From [Eubacterium] cellulosolvens LD2006 (GTDB lineage Bacteria; Bacillota; Clostridia; Lachnospirales; Lachnospiraceae), in assembly GCF_000621585.1 (NCBI RefSeq), contig NZ_KK211309.1, forward strand, positions 62,001-126,000: a stretch of 64,000 nucleotides of DNA, given 5' to 3'. Positions 19,001 to 25,131 of this stretch are shown here, in pieces. Made by a program: the position numbers and the translations under genes. Below the pieces are notes generated by a model, which was not told the DNA's origin, searched no databases, and saw nothing but the letters and a program-made list of their open reading frames with translations. Each line of letters begins with the position of its first letter. Within the stretch, counting starts at the first letter, position 1.

Positions 19001-20880
19001 TGTTTGTTTATAAGGTAAAAGAGACAGCTCATATGTCCGGAGTTGCCAGTGATATTGCCGAGCACACAGTGGTAGTCAGAGTTGTCGATAACTATGACGG
19101 TACGCTGACGGCGGAACCGGTGTATCAGGACGGTGAAAAGCTCGACTTTGTAAACGTCTATGATGCGGCCGGCGATGTGATGATCGATGGACACAAAGAC
19201 CTCGAGAACAGAGAATTCAAGACCGGTGATACATGGACATTTGCGATCACAACAGACGACGCGGATGCTCCGCTTCCGGAGATGACGGAAGTGTCCATCC
19301 GTCCGACACAGAAACATCGCGAGAGTTTCAGCTTCGGAAAGATCCGGTATACACTTGCGGATCTGAAGGGCGAGCAGACAAAAGTCTTCTATTATAAAGT
19401 GACAGAGTCCGGAAAAGTCAGCGGCGTAAGAAATGATGCCGGTGAACATACGGTAAGAGTGATCGTGTCCGACAGAAAAGACGGAACACTCGGCGTGAAC
19501 GCTGTATACAGTGACGGAGAGGAGCTTGCGTTTACAAACACCTATCACGCATCCGGAAAGGTCAGCCTGAAAGGCCACAAGTACTTTGACGGAGAGGCCG
19601 GCACAGATGCCGTACTTGAAGACGGACAGTTCACATTCACGGTGAAGGAAGACGGAAAAGTTGTGGCCGCAGGTAAGAACCGTGAAGACGGAGAAATCGA
19701 ATTCACAGATATCTGTTATGAGAGTGTGGATGCGATCGGTGAACACACCTACGTGATCACAGAGGATGTACCGGAAGACGCAAAGAGCTTCACCTATGTA
19801 CTGAACGGAAAAGAATATACAAAGGCTTATTACAACGGCGTTGTATATGACCTCCGCAGTATAGAAGTGAAAGTGAATGTGACAGACAAAAAGGATGGTA
19901 CGCTGTTCGCGGAGATGGCGACAAACCAGGAGGAGATTTCCTTTACCAACGAGAGTGTTCACGGAGTGACCTATGTCCGCTTTACAAAGCTGGATCAGAA
20001 CGACAATCCTCTGGCGGGAGCGCATCTGCAGATTCTGAACGCGGATGGAACGCAGGCGTATGCATACGACGCGGACGGAAATCTCACGGACGAGAAATGC
20101 GACTGGATCAGCAGCGCGGATGAAGGACAGAGATATCGTCTGAGTGACGACGATTCGACTGACGACAAGGGAACGGTGTACTATCTGCATGAGGTGGAGG
20201 CTCCGGAAGGAAAAGAAAAGGCAGAGGATGTGAAGTTTACAGTCAGGACATCCATGCAGGAGACTCCGGACGGCCTGCAGTATGAGCAGACGAATTACTA
20301 TGATGCAGACGGCAATCTGATCACCGATCATACGCATGGCATCACAATGACCGATCTTACGTTGACGAAATTCGAGAAGAGAGCCGCTGACACGAAGGAA
20401 CTGCTCGCCGGCGCAGAACTCTGTATTACAGACAGAGACGGAAATCCGGTAAGAAACGCGAAGGGTGAGGACATCACCGCGTGGACGACAGGAGAAGCAA
20501 ATGCGTACTCCAAAGACGGAAGCGGGGTTGTGATAGCCGGACTTGCCGACGGTGACTATTATCTCAAAGAGATCAAGGCGCCGGACGGATACGAAATTGC
20601 AGAACCGCTGGCGTTTACGATCGAAAACGGAAGAATCAAAGGAAACGATGAAGAACATGCATACACGGTTACAATGTATGATGAGAAGATCGTGATCCCG
20701 ACGCCGACGGTAACCAAGGCGCCGACAAAGGCACCGACCGTAACTCCGACCAAGGCACCGTCAAAGACGGTTGTGGTCAACACGGGAGACGATACGCCGA
20801 TCGCGTTGTATGTGATTCTGTTTGTGACCTCAGCGCTGGGACTTGTTCTGGCACTCAGACGCAGACGCAGAACCGCATAA
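7012..20880 (+). CDS. Giant sortase-anchored surface protein with 24 pilin-type isopeptide domains
   Basis: A 4622-residue wall protein. A signal peptide ends near AVFADA (residue 28-30). Residues 31 to about 1000 form an adhesin-like N-terminal region without recognised motifs. DUF7601/Cna-B-like domains follow at about 1000-1165 (KTVTDNYVTDQSFTFEV...GDVYTVREVNLPDGF). From residue 1166 come 23 tandem units averaging 131 residues plus a divergent 24th. Each has a G.K.L.GR.F..GD.WTF start, a P.PEKT.VTI.P segment, an F.Y.V.ESG.V.GV.ND core and a DNGDGTL....FTNTYDA end. This is the Streptococcal Spy0128/FctA pattern, in which a Lys, an Asn and a catalytic Glu form an intramolecular isopeptide bond. 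Two SpaA-type domains (about 4318 and 4449), a Thr/Pro/Lys linker, VVNTGD, a hydrophobic helix and RRRRR complete it. Its own sortase is not in the window. Confidence 0.93.
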   Translation: MSKRFKSALAMLLSVSMILGSNGTAVFADALTNDSGAAQTAQSESSLSDEASGGYAGSGTCGSSANSTDMEESGTVADGAEDRGINGEVSDADAESTVTATPQADGSDGKGTRTEYTFESEEVRVTAVLSDPGAVSDRAELKVTKLPKAEQTSCMRILNRLSDGREDYTDDDTLFYGIGFFCDGQLVDTKTGSVRYTVAFKKNQLRSLLRSTEGGDGIYSVAAGENVTAGNRADLEVKQVLSSKTADGSRGNTYDSAENVQGLQVDIENEQVSFSAGNASAFSFHREDEKAAAADATLVGGAGITSVVNFCYTDGVPVNGVNIPQNKFYVVYSNRSECAAVALNQAGALTLNEAEKYNSNWPWEYQGKKALSDAKYEFHLYAINDGAGFVADGTNAKTLRDDTNIRTEITNGSTVKIDGREYTVSIEGLEKADAWNPQLLLDYPKTSDYRINFVEKVNADLTLELTFDEAPSFRSEDHASVFVEAEVVDANGQKQNVYYMKSLSEVHEKETKILIANTDWKLSNGSDAVNVTYAGGEVKATVVKTDTNEPNIADTQSGQSYISRVNENGLVCAYRVNYGALKEADYSGRTDKHMVLPVSFRKVKVTNDYDYLSVVGPGYLYGITADTYRQQHEIQSNFATNHYYSGGNEIQPNLAGTDGGLVAIAHSEDGREVRIARDSAGVLVVYIDETQTSLVKDESSSQMAVTIGMNRAEISANMVNPALNHSAQISASLGSHEATIDPAEDARCVDARYFDDNTTIYVNADKLPSLGSAGFTIRKKPGQMIVFNFSNSSPVLQQFVVEEYGDDGNLIRSVSSTETHAVGDEHNAELNTAICQKIVWNIQNGNLTLDGSSAGIYLVPNGDVMANQSCTGWLLGGAGHEVETRQEWHYVYAENPQVDRASLQASKTVDGALARNYQKFIFVLEKYDPFTKSWQEIGRTENSGSVVKFETANMNDQYNAYRIREIDKAQSTEGGYILDTRMIYARVKYFVVKSTSGKNQVAVAGAPEYYSSFREGDFGAANGNGFSGRIEDTATTPFANRTKTASLTLGKTVTDNYVTDQSFTFEVTIQRPVLDDDGNATGAFTNLSGEFDTDRNTKVTFSGGKAKVTLKAGETITIDGLKYGDVYTVREVNLPDGFRLADGQAKTVTGTVSTDTENAAEVSFANTYRAEGSALITGAKKLSGRDFKKGDSATFELKPDLLRNPLAPLPNPSTVTVNPSSGNTVDFSFAEIRYTLANLEGAKEKTFYYYVSEKEFSMDGAAKDASVKPVAVTVTDNGKGKLETRVRLDDTNDTFVNTYAAVGTTEIGGVKTLENRKFKKGDSMTFVLTPEIKDTAQQPMPAKSTVTIEPTGGQSASFRFGELKFTNGMLEGAVTRDFRYTITETASMSGVTNDSGSHTLVVRVTDNLDGTLRVEKKYTNSTAPDVTDQAAFVNTYHADGVISMTGTKQMTGRDFRKGDTWRFKVSCSEVNAPMPSNKEVTISPDSGDTAVLDFGEIHYSLEDAGKTYIYTITENGDVPGVTNDSGQTMTVSVSDDGSGKLVIHSSFGSGSAIRFVNRYDAKGQTSVDGEKYLQNRKYKAGDSFAFVIRADENNADAPLPEKTRVVIRPTDGQSAAFSFGNVHYTLADLDGKEQRTFRYVIAEEADVDHVKNDKGTHTLAVKVTDQHDGTLKVEKTFDNSNAEKKTDRAYFVNIYEASGSVKLAGRKVLTGRDFHSGDSFTFKLSGNGPLPSVCEKTIMPTDGNLADVDFGTISYSLKDLTENGKVAEEKTFTYGVKEEASVSGVTNDKGIHTVEVTVSDAEHDGTLRVTAVYRNVYGKKESTTEDGFEFVNTYDAAGSVKLAGVKNIENREFHSGDSWTFTLGSTQSDAPLPAKTSVSIRPENGNTAGFAFDEISYKLSDLAGASSRSFVYTIAESGNVAGVQNDTEAHTVTVTVTDNGDGTLAAVPVYSDEGGKASFTNVYGADGTFVLSGSKQITGRKFRTGDRWTFTVKAVDPEAPLPEKTEVIVTPDAETTTAPISFGKIRFGDEIFRSVKAAKDGSRTRTFVYEVAESGRVSGVTNDAKEKHTVTVTVVDDGNGNITSNAVYSDGNALVFVNNYDASGSADLRGVKNLERRAFRAGDTWTFTISADEDGAPLPEKTSVTIEPEKGETAGFAFGNVKYELADLGGKDSRSFVYTVKESGTVKGVQNDGTAHKITVDVKDLKNGKLEVKTSSGENGEGLVFTNTYDAEGKTVIEGEKVIDTRDFHSGDFAEFEISANEKNPDAPLPAKTTVSVRPNAGRSEKFAFGEIRFTLDDLKVTGEDGTATYAETKKFIYDIREVSATMAGTERDEHTAQVVVTVTDQHDGTLKVQKTCQNGELRFENRYQAKGSVSIAGTKTIVGRSFGKKDAWTFIMTAEDADAPLPSPAAVTIHPKEGNTEKFTFADITYTLADLKGKTSRKFTYTVSESGTIKGVSNDRAAKKVLVSVSDNGDGTLEVVPEYAGGALSFTNTYAAKGQASLTGTKTIEGRSFREGDAWTFTVKAEDSKTPMPQRTELTIRPCSGNVAVLDFGPIPYTLADVGKTYVYTVYESGKIEGVTNDKAVHTVTVSVKDNGEGGLDIVETYSDGEALSFTNIYDATGSTTVQGTKKIEGRSFRKGDSWTFALSSDDERAPLPVPSEITVAPENGNEKNFSFPEIHYSLSDLGGKDSRTFIYKVKESGKVEGVTNDSAQTVAVTVTDNKDGTLTAVPDYGKNADGTEKDEAVFVNRYDASGRATVSVTKKITGRLFQEGDAWTFRIRPASETPDAPLPEKTEVTIHPDESSAETFAFDEIAYTLSDLEGEDSKEFQYVITESGKVDGVTNDAAEHTVSVTATDLKNGKIETKVSGEDGENAVFVNRYDAAGQTVLEGEKQILGRPFKSGDSWTFEITPVTAGAPMPEKTEVTVSPKKGDGYSKAFRFGTLKVTLEDLKNENGTYAKEKTFVYQVTETGKVAGVQNDPEIHTVSVKVTDNRNGKLDVTPSYSDGGAVIFRNTYGASGTFILAGRKMIENREFREGDEWSFEVTADGADVPMPEKTTVTINPTEGVSAAFSFGEIKYTLADAGKTYTYTVTESGSVSGVTNDAKKHTVKVRVSDDGEGGIIAQPEYSDGKALSFTNIYDAKGSAVLRGVKNLENRAFRKGDAWIFRISSDDEKAPLPENREVTINPASGNAAEIGFGEIRYNLSDLDGEHQKIFHYTLSESGKVNGVTNDQAEHSVDVTVTDNMDGTLSVVPAYNDNDMAVFTNTYHASGEIRLHGVKRIDNRDFHAGDSATFTITGDGKLPAPASVTIHPTDGREEAFVFNRIAYTLDDLKNEDGTYADNRVFTYEVTESAEMAGTVTDADTHRVTVTVTDKKDGTLSVTAAYADEKKDAGTGFVFLNRYDAQGEATVNGVKNIENRNFKEGDAWTFTMNAVDKNAPLPEPASVTIRPTEGGAAEFAFAPIRYSLSDLDGRTEKTFHYNVTESGRVRGVTNDSAAHGVDIRVSDNGDGTLTAVPVYKDGTELKFVNTYGADGRFALKGTKTLTGRHFRKGDAWTFTVRADREDAPMPEKTSVTIRPEEGSVEAVDFGTITYGLKDRDRTYTYTVTESGEIDGVENDERVHSVKVHISDDGNGGLIAEPSYSRAALDFENTYDASGETGIEGVKEITGRDFVKGDAWTFAIKGSGGAPMPEKTEVTIHPEEDEEAAFDFGVVRYTLDDLKNEDGTYADSRVFDYEVTENGHVAGVTNDRAVHHVLVTVTDKKNGKLEVSRSFGIDAEGREIRELKFVNAYRAENAVEISGTKKIENRDFREGDSWSFVITSMDPEAPLPQTAERSIQPNAGRIAEFSFGKIHYTLGDLKGKKEKTFTYIVSEKGDVKGVTNDSSHSFTVTVTDNGDGTLGIDTDYGKSGKLEFINTYHAEGGVILEGVKTLEGRDFQEGDRLEFAITGDGKLPDPSVVTIQPKSGKTCAFNFKRVIYTQDDLKDEGGNNVGEKMFVYKVKETAHMSGVASDIAEHTVVVRVVDNYDGTLTAEPVYQDGEKLDFVNVYDAAGDVMIDGHKDLENREFKTGDTWTFAITTDDADAPLPEMTEVSIRPTQKHRESFSFGKIRYTLADLKGEQTKVFYYKVTESGKVSGVRNDAGEHTVRVIVSDRKDGTLGVNAVYSDGEELAFTNTYHASGKVSLKGHKYFDGEAGTDAVLEDGQFTFTVKEDGKVVAAGKNREDGEIEFTDICYESVDAIGEHTYVITEDVPEDAKSFTYVLNGKEYTKAYYNGVVYDLRSIEVKVNVTDKKDGTLFAEMATNQEEISFTNESVHGVTYVRFTKLDQNDNPLAGAHLQILNADGTQAYAYDADGNLTDEKCDWISSADEGQRYRLSDDDSTDDKGTVYYLHEVEAPEGKEKAEDVKFTVRTSMQETPDGLQYEQTNYYDADGNLITDHTHGITMTDLTLTKFEKRAADTKELLAGAELCITDRDGNPVRNAKGEDITAWTTGEANAYSKDGSGVVIAGLADGDYYLKEIKAPDGYEIAEPLAFTIENGRIKGNDEEHAYTVTMYDEKIVIPTPTVTKAPTKAPTVTPTKAPSKTVVVNTGDDTPIALYVILFVTSALGLVLALRRRRRTA
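10507..19536 (+). repeat. 23 tandem repeat units of about 393 bases inside the giant gene
   Basis: The coding sequence for residues 1166-4175 divides at the N-T-Y-x-A-x-G boundary into 23 units. They are well diverged at both protein and DNA level, so they are not a recent expansion. Units 3, 11, 15 and 19 share a D.GKTY.YTV.ESG variant and the D.GEGG variant of the following strand, with unit 7 partly similar, which suggests an older four-unit duplication block. No unit looks broken. Confidence 0.85.
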
Positions 20881-20913
20881 TTCTGCAGGGATTTCCCGGG
20901 ACAACATAAAAAA

Positions 20914-20956
20914 GGGCTGGCGCACGAATTATGAACTTCGTGCGCCAGCCCTTTTT
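20914..20956 (+). terminator. Rho-independent terminator of the giant surface gene
   Basis: GGGCTGGCGCACGAA and TTCGTGCGCCAGCCC form a perfect 15-bp stem around an 8-base loop, with A residues before and T residues after. It could act in both directions. Confidence 0.95.
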
Positions 20957-20957
20957 C

Positions 20958-20986
20958 TTTACTTTCCGGGACAGGAGTGCTATAAT
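20958..20986 (+). promoter_or_regulatory. Promoter of the LCP gene
   Basis: A perfect TATAAT at 20981 with TTTACT 17 bases upstream. The gene starts 45 bases downstream. It lies immediately after the terminator, so the polysaccharide operon appears to begin here. Confidence 0.7.
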
Positions 20987-21030
20987 ATCAAAATTATTGT
21001 GGACTAGTGCGCATTAAGGGAGTGTAAAGG

Positions 21031-22353
21031 ATGAAACGCAGAAAAAAGAAGGGATCGGTAGCCCTGGCGGTTTTTGTTGTTACCATACTTGTGGCTATAG
21101 CGGTCAGCGGGTTTCTGGTGGTCAGCGGAACGCTGAACCGGATGAATCGAACAACCACGGCGCCCGGCAATGTCATTGCCGCCTCCGCGGAAACATTCGA
21201 CAGAAACAGCAGTCATGAAGACACCATTGATGTGAATGATATTGATCTGAACGGTGATCAGATCAGGATGATGAAGGATGATGATGTCAAAAATATTCTT
21301 CTGATCGGTCAGGACCGACGTGAAGGCGAGGAGCGCCAGCGTTCGGATTCCATGATTCTCTGCAGCATCAATACAAAGACAAAAAAGATCGTTCTCACCT
21401 CGTTTATGAGAGACATGTACGTACAGATTCCGGGGTATTCCAACAACCGGATGAATTCGGTGTATATGTTCGGCGGGATGAAACTTCTTGATAAAGTGAT
21501 TGAGAATAATTTCGGCATCAAGATCGACGGCAATGTGGAGGTTGACTTTGACGGATTTATCAACGCCCTGACGGTTGTCGGAAACCTTGATATTTCGCTG
21601 ACTGCCGAGGAGGCCTGGTACCTCAACGGCGGCAACTGGTCCGATCAGGGGTCGGACAGCACAGGATGGAACCTGCAGGAGGGCGTGAATGCGCTGACGC
21701 CGGATCAGGCGCTGGCATACACGCGTATCCGTTATATCGGAAATTCTGACTGGGATCGGACAGAACGCCAGAGAAAAATTGTCACGGCCGCTTTTGACAA
21801 AATGATGAATACCGGAAACGTGGCGACGATGCTGAAGCTTGCGAGAGAGGTTATGCCGTACTTTACAACGGATATGACGAGCGCGGACATTCTCTCCTAT
21901 ATAAAGACCATTGCGGTCAACCGGATCACACACATTTCCGGAGAGAGAATCCCGGTTGACGGCTATTATGCATCCGAGACAGTGGACGGTATGGACGTGC
22001 TGATTCCGGATCTCGCGATGAACTCACAGTTGCTGCAGAGCTATATCTATGGCTCAGTGATCGACAGGAGACTTGGAAAAGATGCGGGACCGACAAGCGC
22101 TCCGGCGCTCGAGGCAGAATCGCAGGGGACGGATGTCGGTACATCGGAGGATGTCAGTGTTGGAACGGAGGATGACACCTACGGCGGCGATTACGGATAT
22201 TCCGACGGCGGTTACGGTGACTACAGCGGCGGCGATTACAGTTATGATGACGGAAGCGGCGACGGATACAGCGAACCGGATTACAGCTGGATCACCGATC
22301 TTGATAATGACGGCTATGACGACAACACCGGCTACTACTACTGGGGCGGCTGA
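21031..22353 (+). CDS. LytR-CpsA-Psr (LCP) family glycopolymer-wall ligase
   Basis: A membrane-anchored extracytoplasmic enzyme predicted to transfer polyprenyl-linked glycopolymer to peptidoglycan. Residues 8-32 are a single transmembrane helix after a basic KRRKKK. The LCP domain runs from about 85 to 310 with LLIGQDRREGEERQRSDSM, the arginine motif SFMRDMYVQIPG, and YTRIRY...SDWDRTERQR, carrying the conserved Arg and Asp residues that bind the pyrophosphate lipid. The last 85 residues form a low-complexity tail rich in Gly, Tyr, Asp and Ser, ending GYYYWGG, which is unusual for the family. As first gene of the polysaccharide region it probably attaches the polymer made by the downstream genes. 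Confidence 0.9.
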   Translation: MKRRKKKGSVALAVFVVTILVAIAVSGFLVVSGTLNRMNRTTTAPGNVIAASAETFDRNSSHEDTIDVNDIDLNGDQIRMMKDDDVKNILLIGQDRREGEERQRSDSMILCSINTKTKKIVLTSFMRDMYVQIPGYSNNRMNSVYMFGGMKLLDKVIENNFGIKIDGNVEVDFDGFINALTVVGNLDISLTAEEAWYLNGGNWSDQGSDSTGWNLQEGVNALTPDQALAYTRIRYIGNSDWDRTERQRKIVTAAFDKMMNTGNVATMLKLAREVMPYFTTDMTSADILSYIKTIAVNRITHISGERIPVDGYYASETVDGMDVLIPDLAMNSQLLQSYIYGSVIDRRLGKDAGPTSAPALEAESQGTDVGTSEDVSVGTEDDTYGGDYGYSDGGYGDYSGGDYSYDDGSGDGYSEPDYSWITDLDNDGYDDNTGYYYWGG

Positions 22354-22392
22354 CGCTCTCTGAACGGTACCGGTCAGAACAACAGGATTTTT

Positions 22393-23763
22393 ATGGAAAA
22401 TAAACAAATCACGCATACGGCAAGGACGCTGCTGCGTATATGGAACACAGGCTGGTTCGCTTTTGTCTGGATCCGGTATTACAATGTGTTCATGTTCAAC
22501 ACCTACCGCACGCTGGGTGCGCTTTTCAGCATTCTGACTTTTTACATTGTCTACAGCTGGTTGTGCAATGTATACAAGGCGTTTCGGTTTGCCTCAACCG
22601 ACGTGGGGGAGATTGTTTTTTCGCAGTTCATCTCTTTTGCGGCTGCGGATCTTCTGCTCTATATCGAATGTGTTCTGGTGTACAACCAGCTGCGAAATCT
22701 GCTGCCGGGACTCGGCATCGTGGGAATCCAGCTTGCCGGAACCATGCTGATCGCGCTGGAGGCAAAGCGGTATTTCATGCGCCATGTGGCAAGGCAGAAG
22801 ACTCTCGTCATCTACGGAACGAAAACGGACCGGCTTTCCGCACTCCGGTTTGAGAAGATACTTCTTCGCAAATACGACCATCTCTTCGACATCCTTTATA
22901 CGGAACAGGAGACAATCAGCGAGGATCAGCTGATCCAGTTCATCCAGGGCGTGGATACGGCCATCCTCTACAAAATATCCCCGGAGCAGAGATTCCGGTT
23001 CACCAATCTCTGTCTTGAAATGGGGAAAAACTTCTACTTCACGCCGGATCTCGAGGATGTTATTGAGACGGGCTGTGAGGCGAAACATCTGCTGGATACT
23101 CCGCTGATGAAATACGAGTACAGCTATCAGAACAGCAAAGATCTTGTGTTGAAGAGAGCGCTGGATATCTTTTTTTCCATGCTCTTTCTGATTATCCTCT
23201 CGCCGTTCATGCTTGTGACGGCGGTTGCGATCCGCCTGGAGGATCACGGACCGGTCTTCTACAGACAGAAGAGGTACACCAAAGACGGAAAGATCTTTGA
23301 TATCCTGAAATTCAGAAGTATGATTGTGGACGCCGAGAAAAACGGCGTACAGCCGTCAACCGACGGGGATCCGAGAATTACAAAAGTCGGAGAAATTATC
23401 CGGAAGACCCGTTTCGACGAGGTTCCGCAGTTTCTGAATATCCTGAAAGGAGATATGAGCTTTGTCGGTCCGAGACCGGAGCGGGTGGAGCATGTCGACC
23501 TGTATATGCAGGAGATCCCGCAGTTCCGCTACCGGATGGCGATGAAGGGCGGCCTGACCGGTTATGCGCAGGTGTTCGGAAAATACAATACGACGGCAGA
23601 GGACAAGCTGTTGCTTGATCTCATGTATATTGAGAACCAGACGACGCTGCTCGATTTCAAGATCGCGCTTCTCACGATCCGTACCATTTTCCAGAAGGAG
23701 AGTACGGAGGGATTTGACGAGACGGTCAGCGGGCAGATCAACCGGGAGACTGCACAGGAATAA
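22393..23763 (+). CDS. Polyprenyl-phosphate sugar-1-phosphate transferase
   Basis: A 456-residue polyprenyl glycosylphosphotransferase of the WbaP/CpsE class, which starts polymer assembly by moving a sugar phosphate to undecaprenyl phosphate. The N-terminal part holds about four membrane helices and a CoA-binding-like domain (TLVIYGTKTDRLSA). One more helix (FFSMLFLIILSPFMLVTAVA) precedes the catalytic domain. That domain has LKFRSMIVDAEKNG, GDMSFVGPRPERVEHV and KGGLTGYAQVFGKYN, the family's three hallmark blocks. The sugar, probably glucose or galactose, cannot be read from sequence. The stop is three bases before the next gene. Confidence 0.92.
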   Translation: MENKQITHTARTLLRIWNTGWFAFVWIRYYNVFMFNTYRTLGALFSILTFYIVYSWLCNVYKAFRFASTDVGEIVFSQFISFAAADLLLYIECVLVYNQLRNLLPGLGIVGIQLAGTMLIALEAKRYFMRHVARQKTLVIYGTKTDRLSALRFEKILLRKYDHLFDILYTEQETISEDQLIQFIQGVDTAILYKISPEQRFRFTNLCLEMGKNFYFTPDLEDVIETGCEAKHLLDTPLMKYEYSYQNSKDLVLKRALDIFFSMLFLIILSPFMLVTAVAIRLEDHGPVFYRQKRYTKDGKIFDILKFRSMIVDAEKNGVQPSTDGDPRITKVGEIIRKTRFDEVPQFLNILKGDMSFVGPRPERVEHVDLYMQEIPQFRYRMAMKGGLTGYAQVFGKYNTTAEDKLLLDLMYIENQTTLLDFKIALLTIRTIFQKESTEGFDETVSGQINRETAQE

Positions 23764-23766
23764 TCA

Positions 23767-25059
23767 ATGAGAATAGCTATTGTGACACATTCTTCAACCT
23801 ATGAGAGCCGCGCGGAGGCAGTTGGCAACTGCTTCCGGAAAATGGGCTGCCGTGTTACCTGGATTTATTCGGATTATAATCATCTCACGAAACAGACGCG
23901 CCGGAAGGAAAAAAAAGATCATATCTATATGCATATGATTCCCTACACGAAAAATCTTTCGGCGAAGCGTTTGTTTTCTATTCACAGTTTTGCGCGGGAA
24001 ACCGGTCGGTACATTGACGCCCAGATGAAAGGGAAGGATCCCTTTGATCTTCTGTATGTCATGATACCGGCCAATACTTTTGTCCGGGAAACCGCAAACC
24101 TGAAGCGGCAGTACAGCGTAAAAGTGATTTTTGACCTGATCGATTTGTGGCCGGAGTCTCTTCCGCTGAAACATCTGGAAAAAACACCGCCGGTTCTGTA
24201 CTGGAGACGGCTCCGGGACAGGGATTTTGACTGCGCGGATCTGATTTTTACAGAGTGCGGACTTTACCGCGAACTGCTGAAACCGGCTCCGGAGCTTGCG
24301 GAGAAGATGGAGACGCTCTATTGGTTCAAAGAATCGTATAAAGGGGAAAAAACGCAAAAAGACGCAGATTCGGATCGAAAAGAGCGCGCGTTAACCGGTG
24401 AACCGGCGTCTGCCGTCAGCAGTATCCAGGGGACAGAGACATTGCATGTGGCCTACATGGGAGCGATCAATAACATCATCGATATCCCGAGGATCACAGA
24501 ACTGCTCCTTGCGATCGACCGCATTCGTCCGGTGAAACTTCATATCGTCGGAGAGGGAAATCACGCGGAGGATTTTATCCGCGCGGTGGAAGAGGCCGGT
24601 ATTTCCATGAAATATTACGGCGCGGTCTACGATGAAATGAGAAAAGAAGAGATTCTCTCGAAATGCAGTTTCGGACTGAATATCATGAAGCCGGATGTCT
24701 GTGTCGGCCTCACGATGAAGTCGATTGAGTATCTCAGTCACTCGCTCCCGCTGATCAATAATATCCGCGGGGATACGGAGAGGATGGTGAGAGAACTGCG
24801 GATCGGGGTGAACGCGCCGCCTCTTTTGAATGAGGGAGAGCAGACGGCAGAGGGAACTGTCCGTGAAGAGAGGCGTGAGAAACTCGAGACGTGGGCGCAG
24901 ATGGTCGTCCGCCAGGCGGAGGATCCGGAGGCGGGGAACCGCGCAGGAAACGCATACCAGAATCTTTTCACCCGCGAGAGATTCGAACAGACACTGGAAA
25001 AGGCAGTGAGGGCGCATGGTCTGACGGAGCCGCATGAATTCCGGCGCGTCGGAAATTAA
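23767..25059 (+). CDS. Glycosyltransferase, GT4-like (GT-B fold)
   Basis: A 430-residue cytosolic glycosyltransferase. The N-terminal Rossmann half holds YESRAEAVGNCFRKMGCRVTW and VKVIFDLIDLWPESLP. The C-terminal half carries LHIVGEGNHAEDFIRAVEEAG and a KCSFGLNIMKP..CVGLTMKSIEYL stretch, the position of the EX7E-like nucleotide-sugar site of GT4 enzymes. Sequence around residues 195-220 is a polar insertion. Starting three bases after the priming transferase, it is likely to add the second sugar of the polymer. Donor and acceptor are unknown. Confidence 0.82.
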   Translation: MRIAIVTHSSTYESRAEAVGNCFRKMGCRVTWIYSDYNHLTKQTRRKEKKDHIYMHMIPYTKNLSAKRLFSIHSFARETGRYIDAQMKGKDPFDLLYVMIPANTFVRETANLKRQYSVKVIFDLIDLWPESLPLKHLEKTPPVLYWRRLRDRDFDCADLIFTECGLYRELLKPAPELAEKMETLYWFKESYKGEKTQKDADSDRKERALTGEPASAVSSIQGTETLHVAYMGAINNIIDIPRITELLLAIDRIRPVKLHIVGEGNHAEDFIRAVEEAGISMKYYGAVYDEMRKEEILSKCSFGLNIMKPDVCVGLTMKSIEYLSHSLPLINNIRGDTERMVRELRIGVNAPPLLNEGEQTAEGTVREERREKLETWAQMVVRQAEDPEAGNRAGNAYQNLFTRERFEQTLEKAVRAHGLTEPHEFRRVGN

Positions 25060-25060
25060 C

Positions 25061-25088
25061 TTGCATTCTGAATGCTTTATGATACAAT
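25061..25088 (+). promoter_or_regulatory. Promoter of the rml genes
   Basis: TTGCAT and TACAAT are separated by 16 bases, 44 bases before the rmlA start; an AAGGAGGAAA ribosome site follows. Confidence 0.65.
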
Positions 25089-25131
25089 GATCCCAAATGC
25101 ACAGCCTTAAGATACAAGGAGGAAACTTGGA

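Noticed and set aside
10507-19536. Tandem repeats as a CRISPR or noncoding satellite array
   Set aside because: The period is a multiple of three, the frame is open throughout, and units vary mainly as protein domains do.
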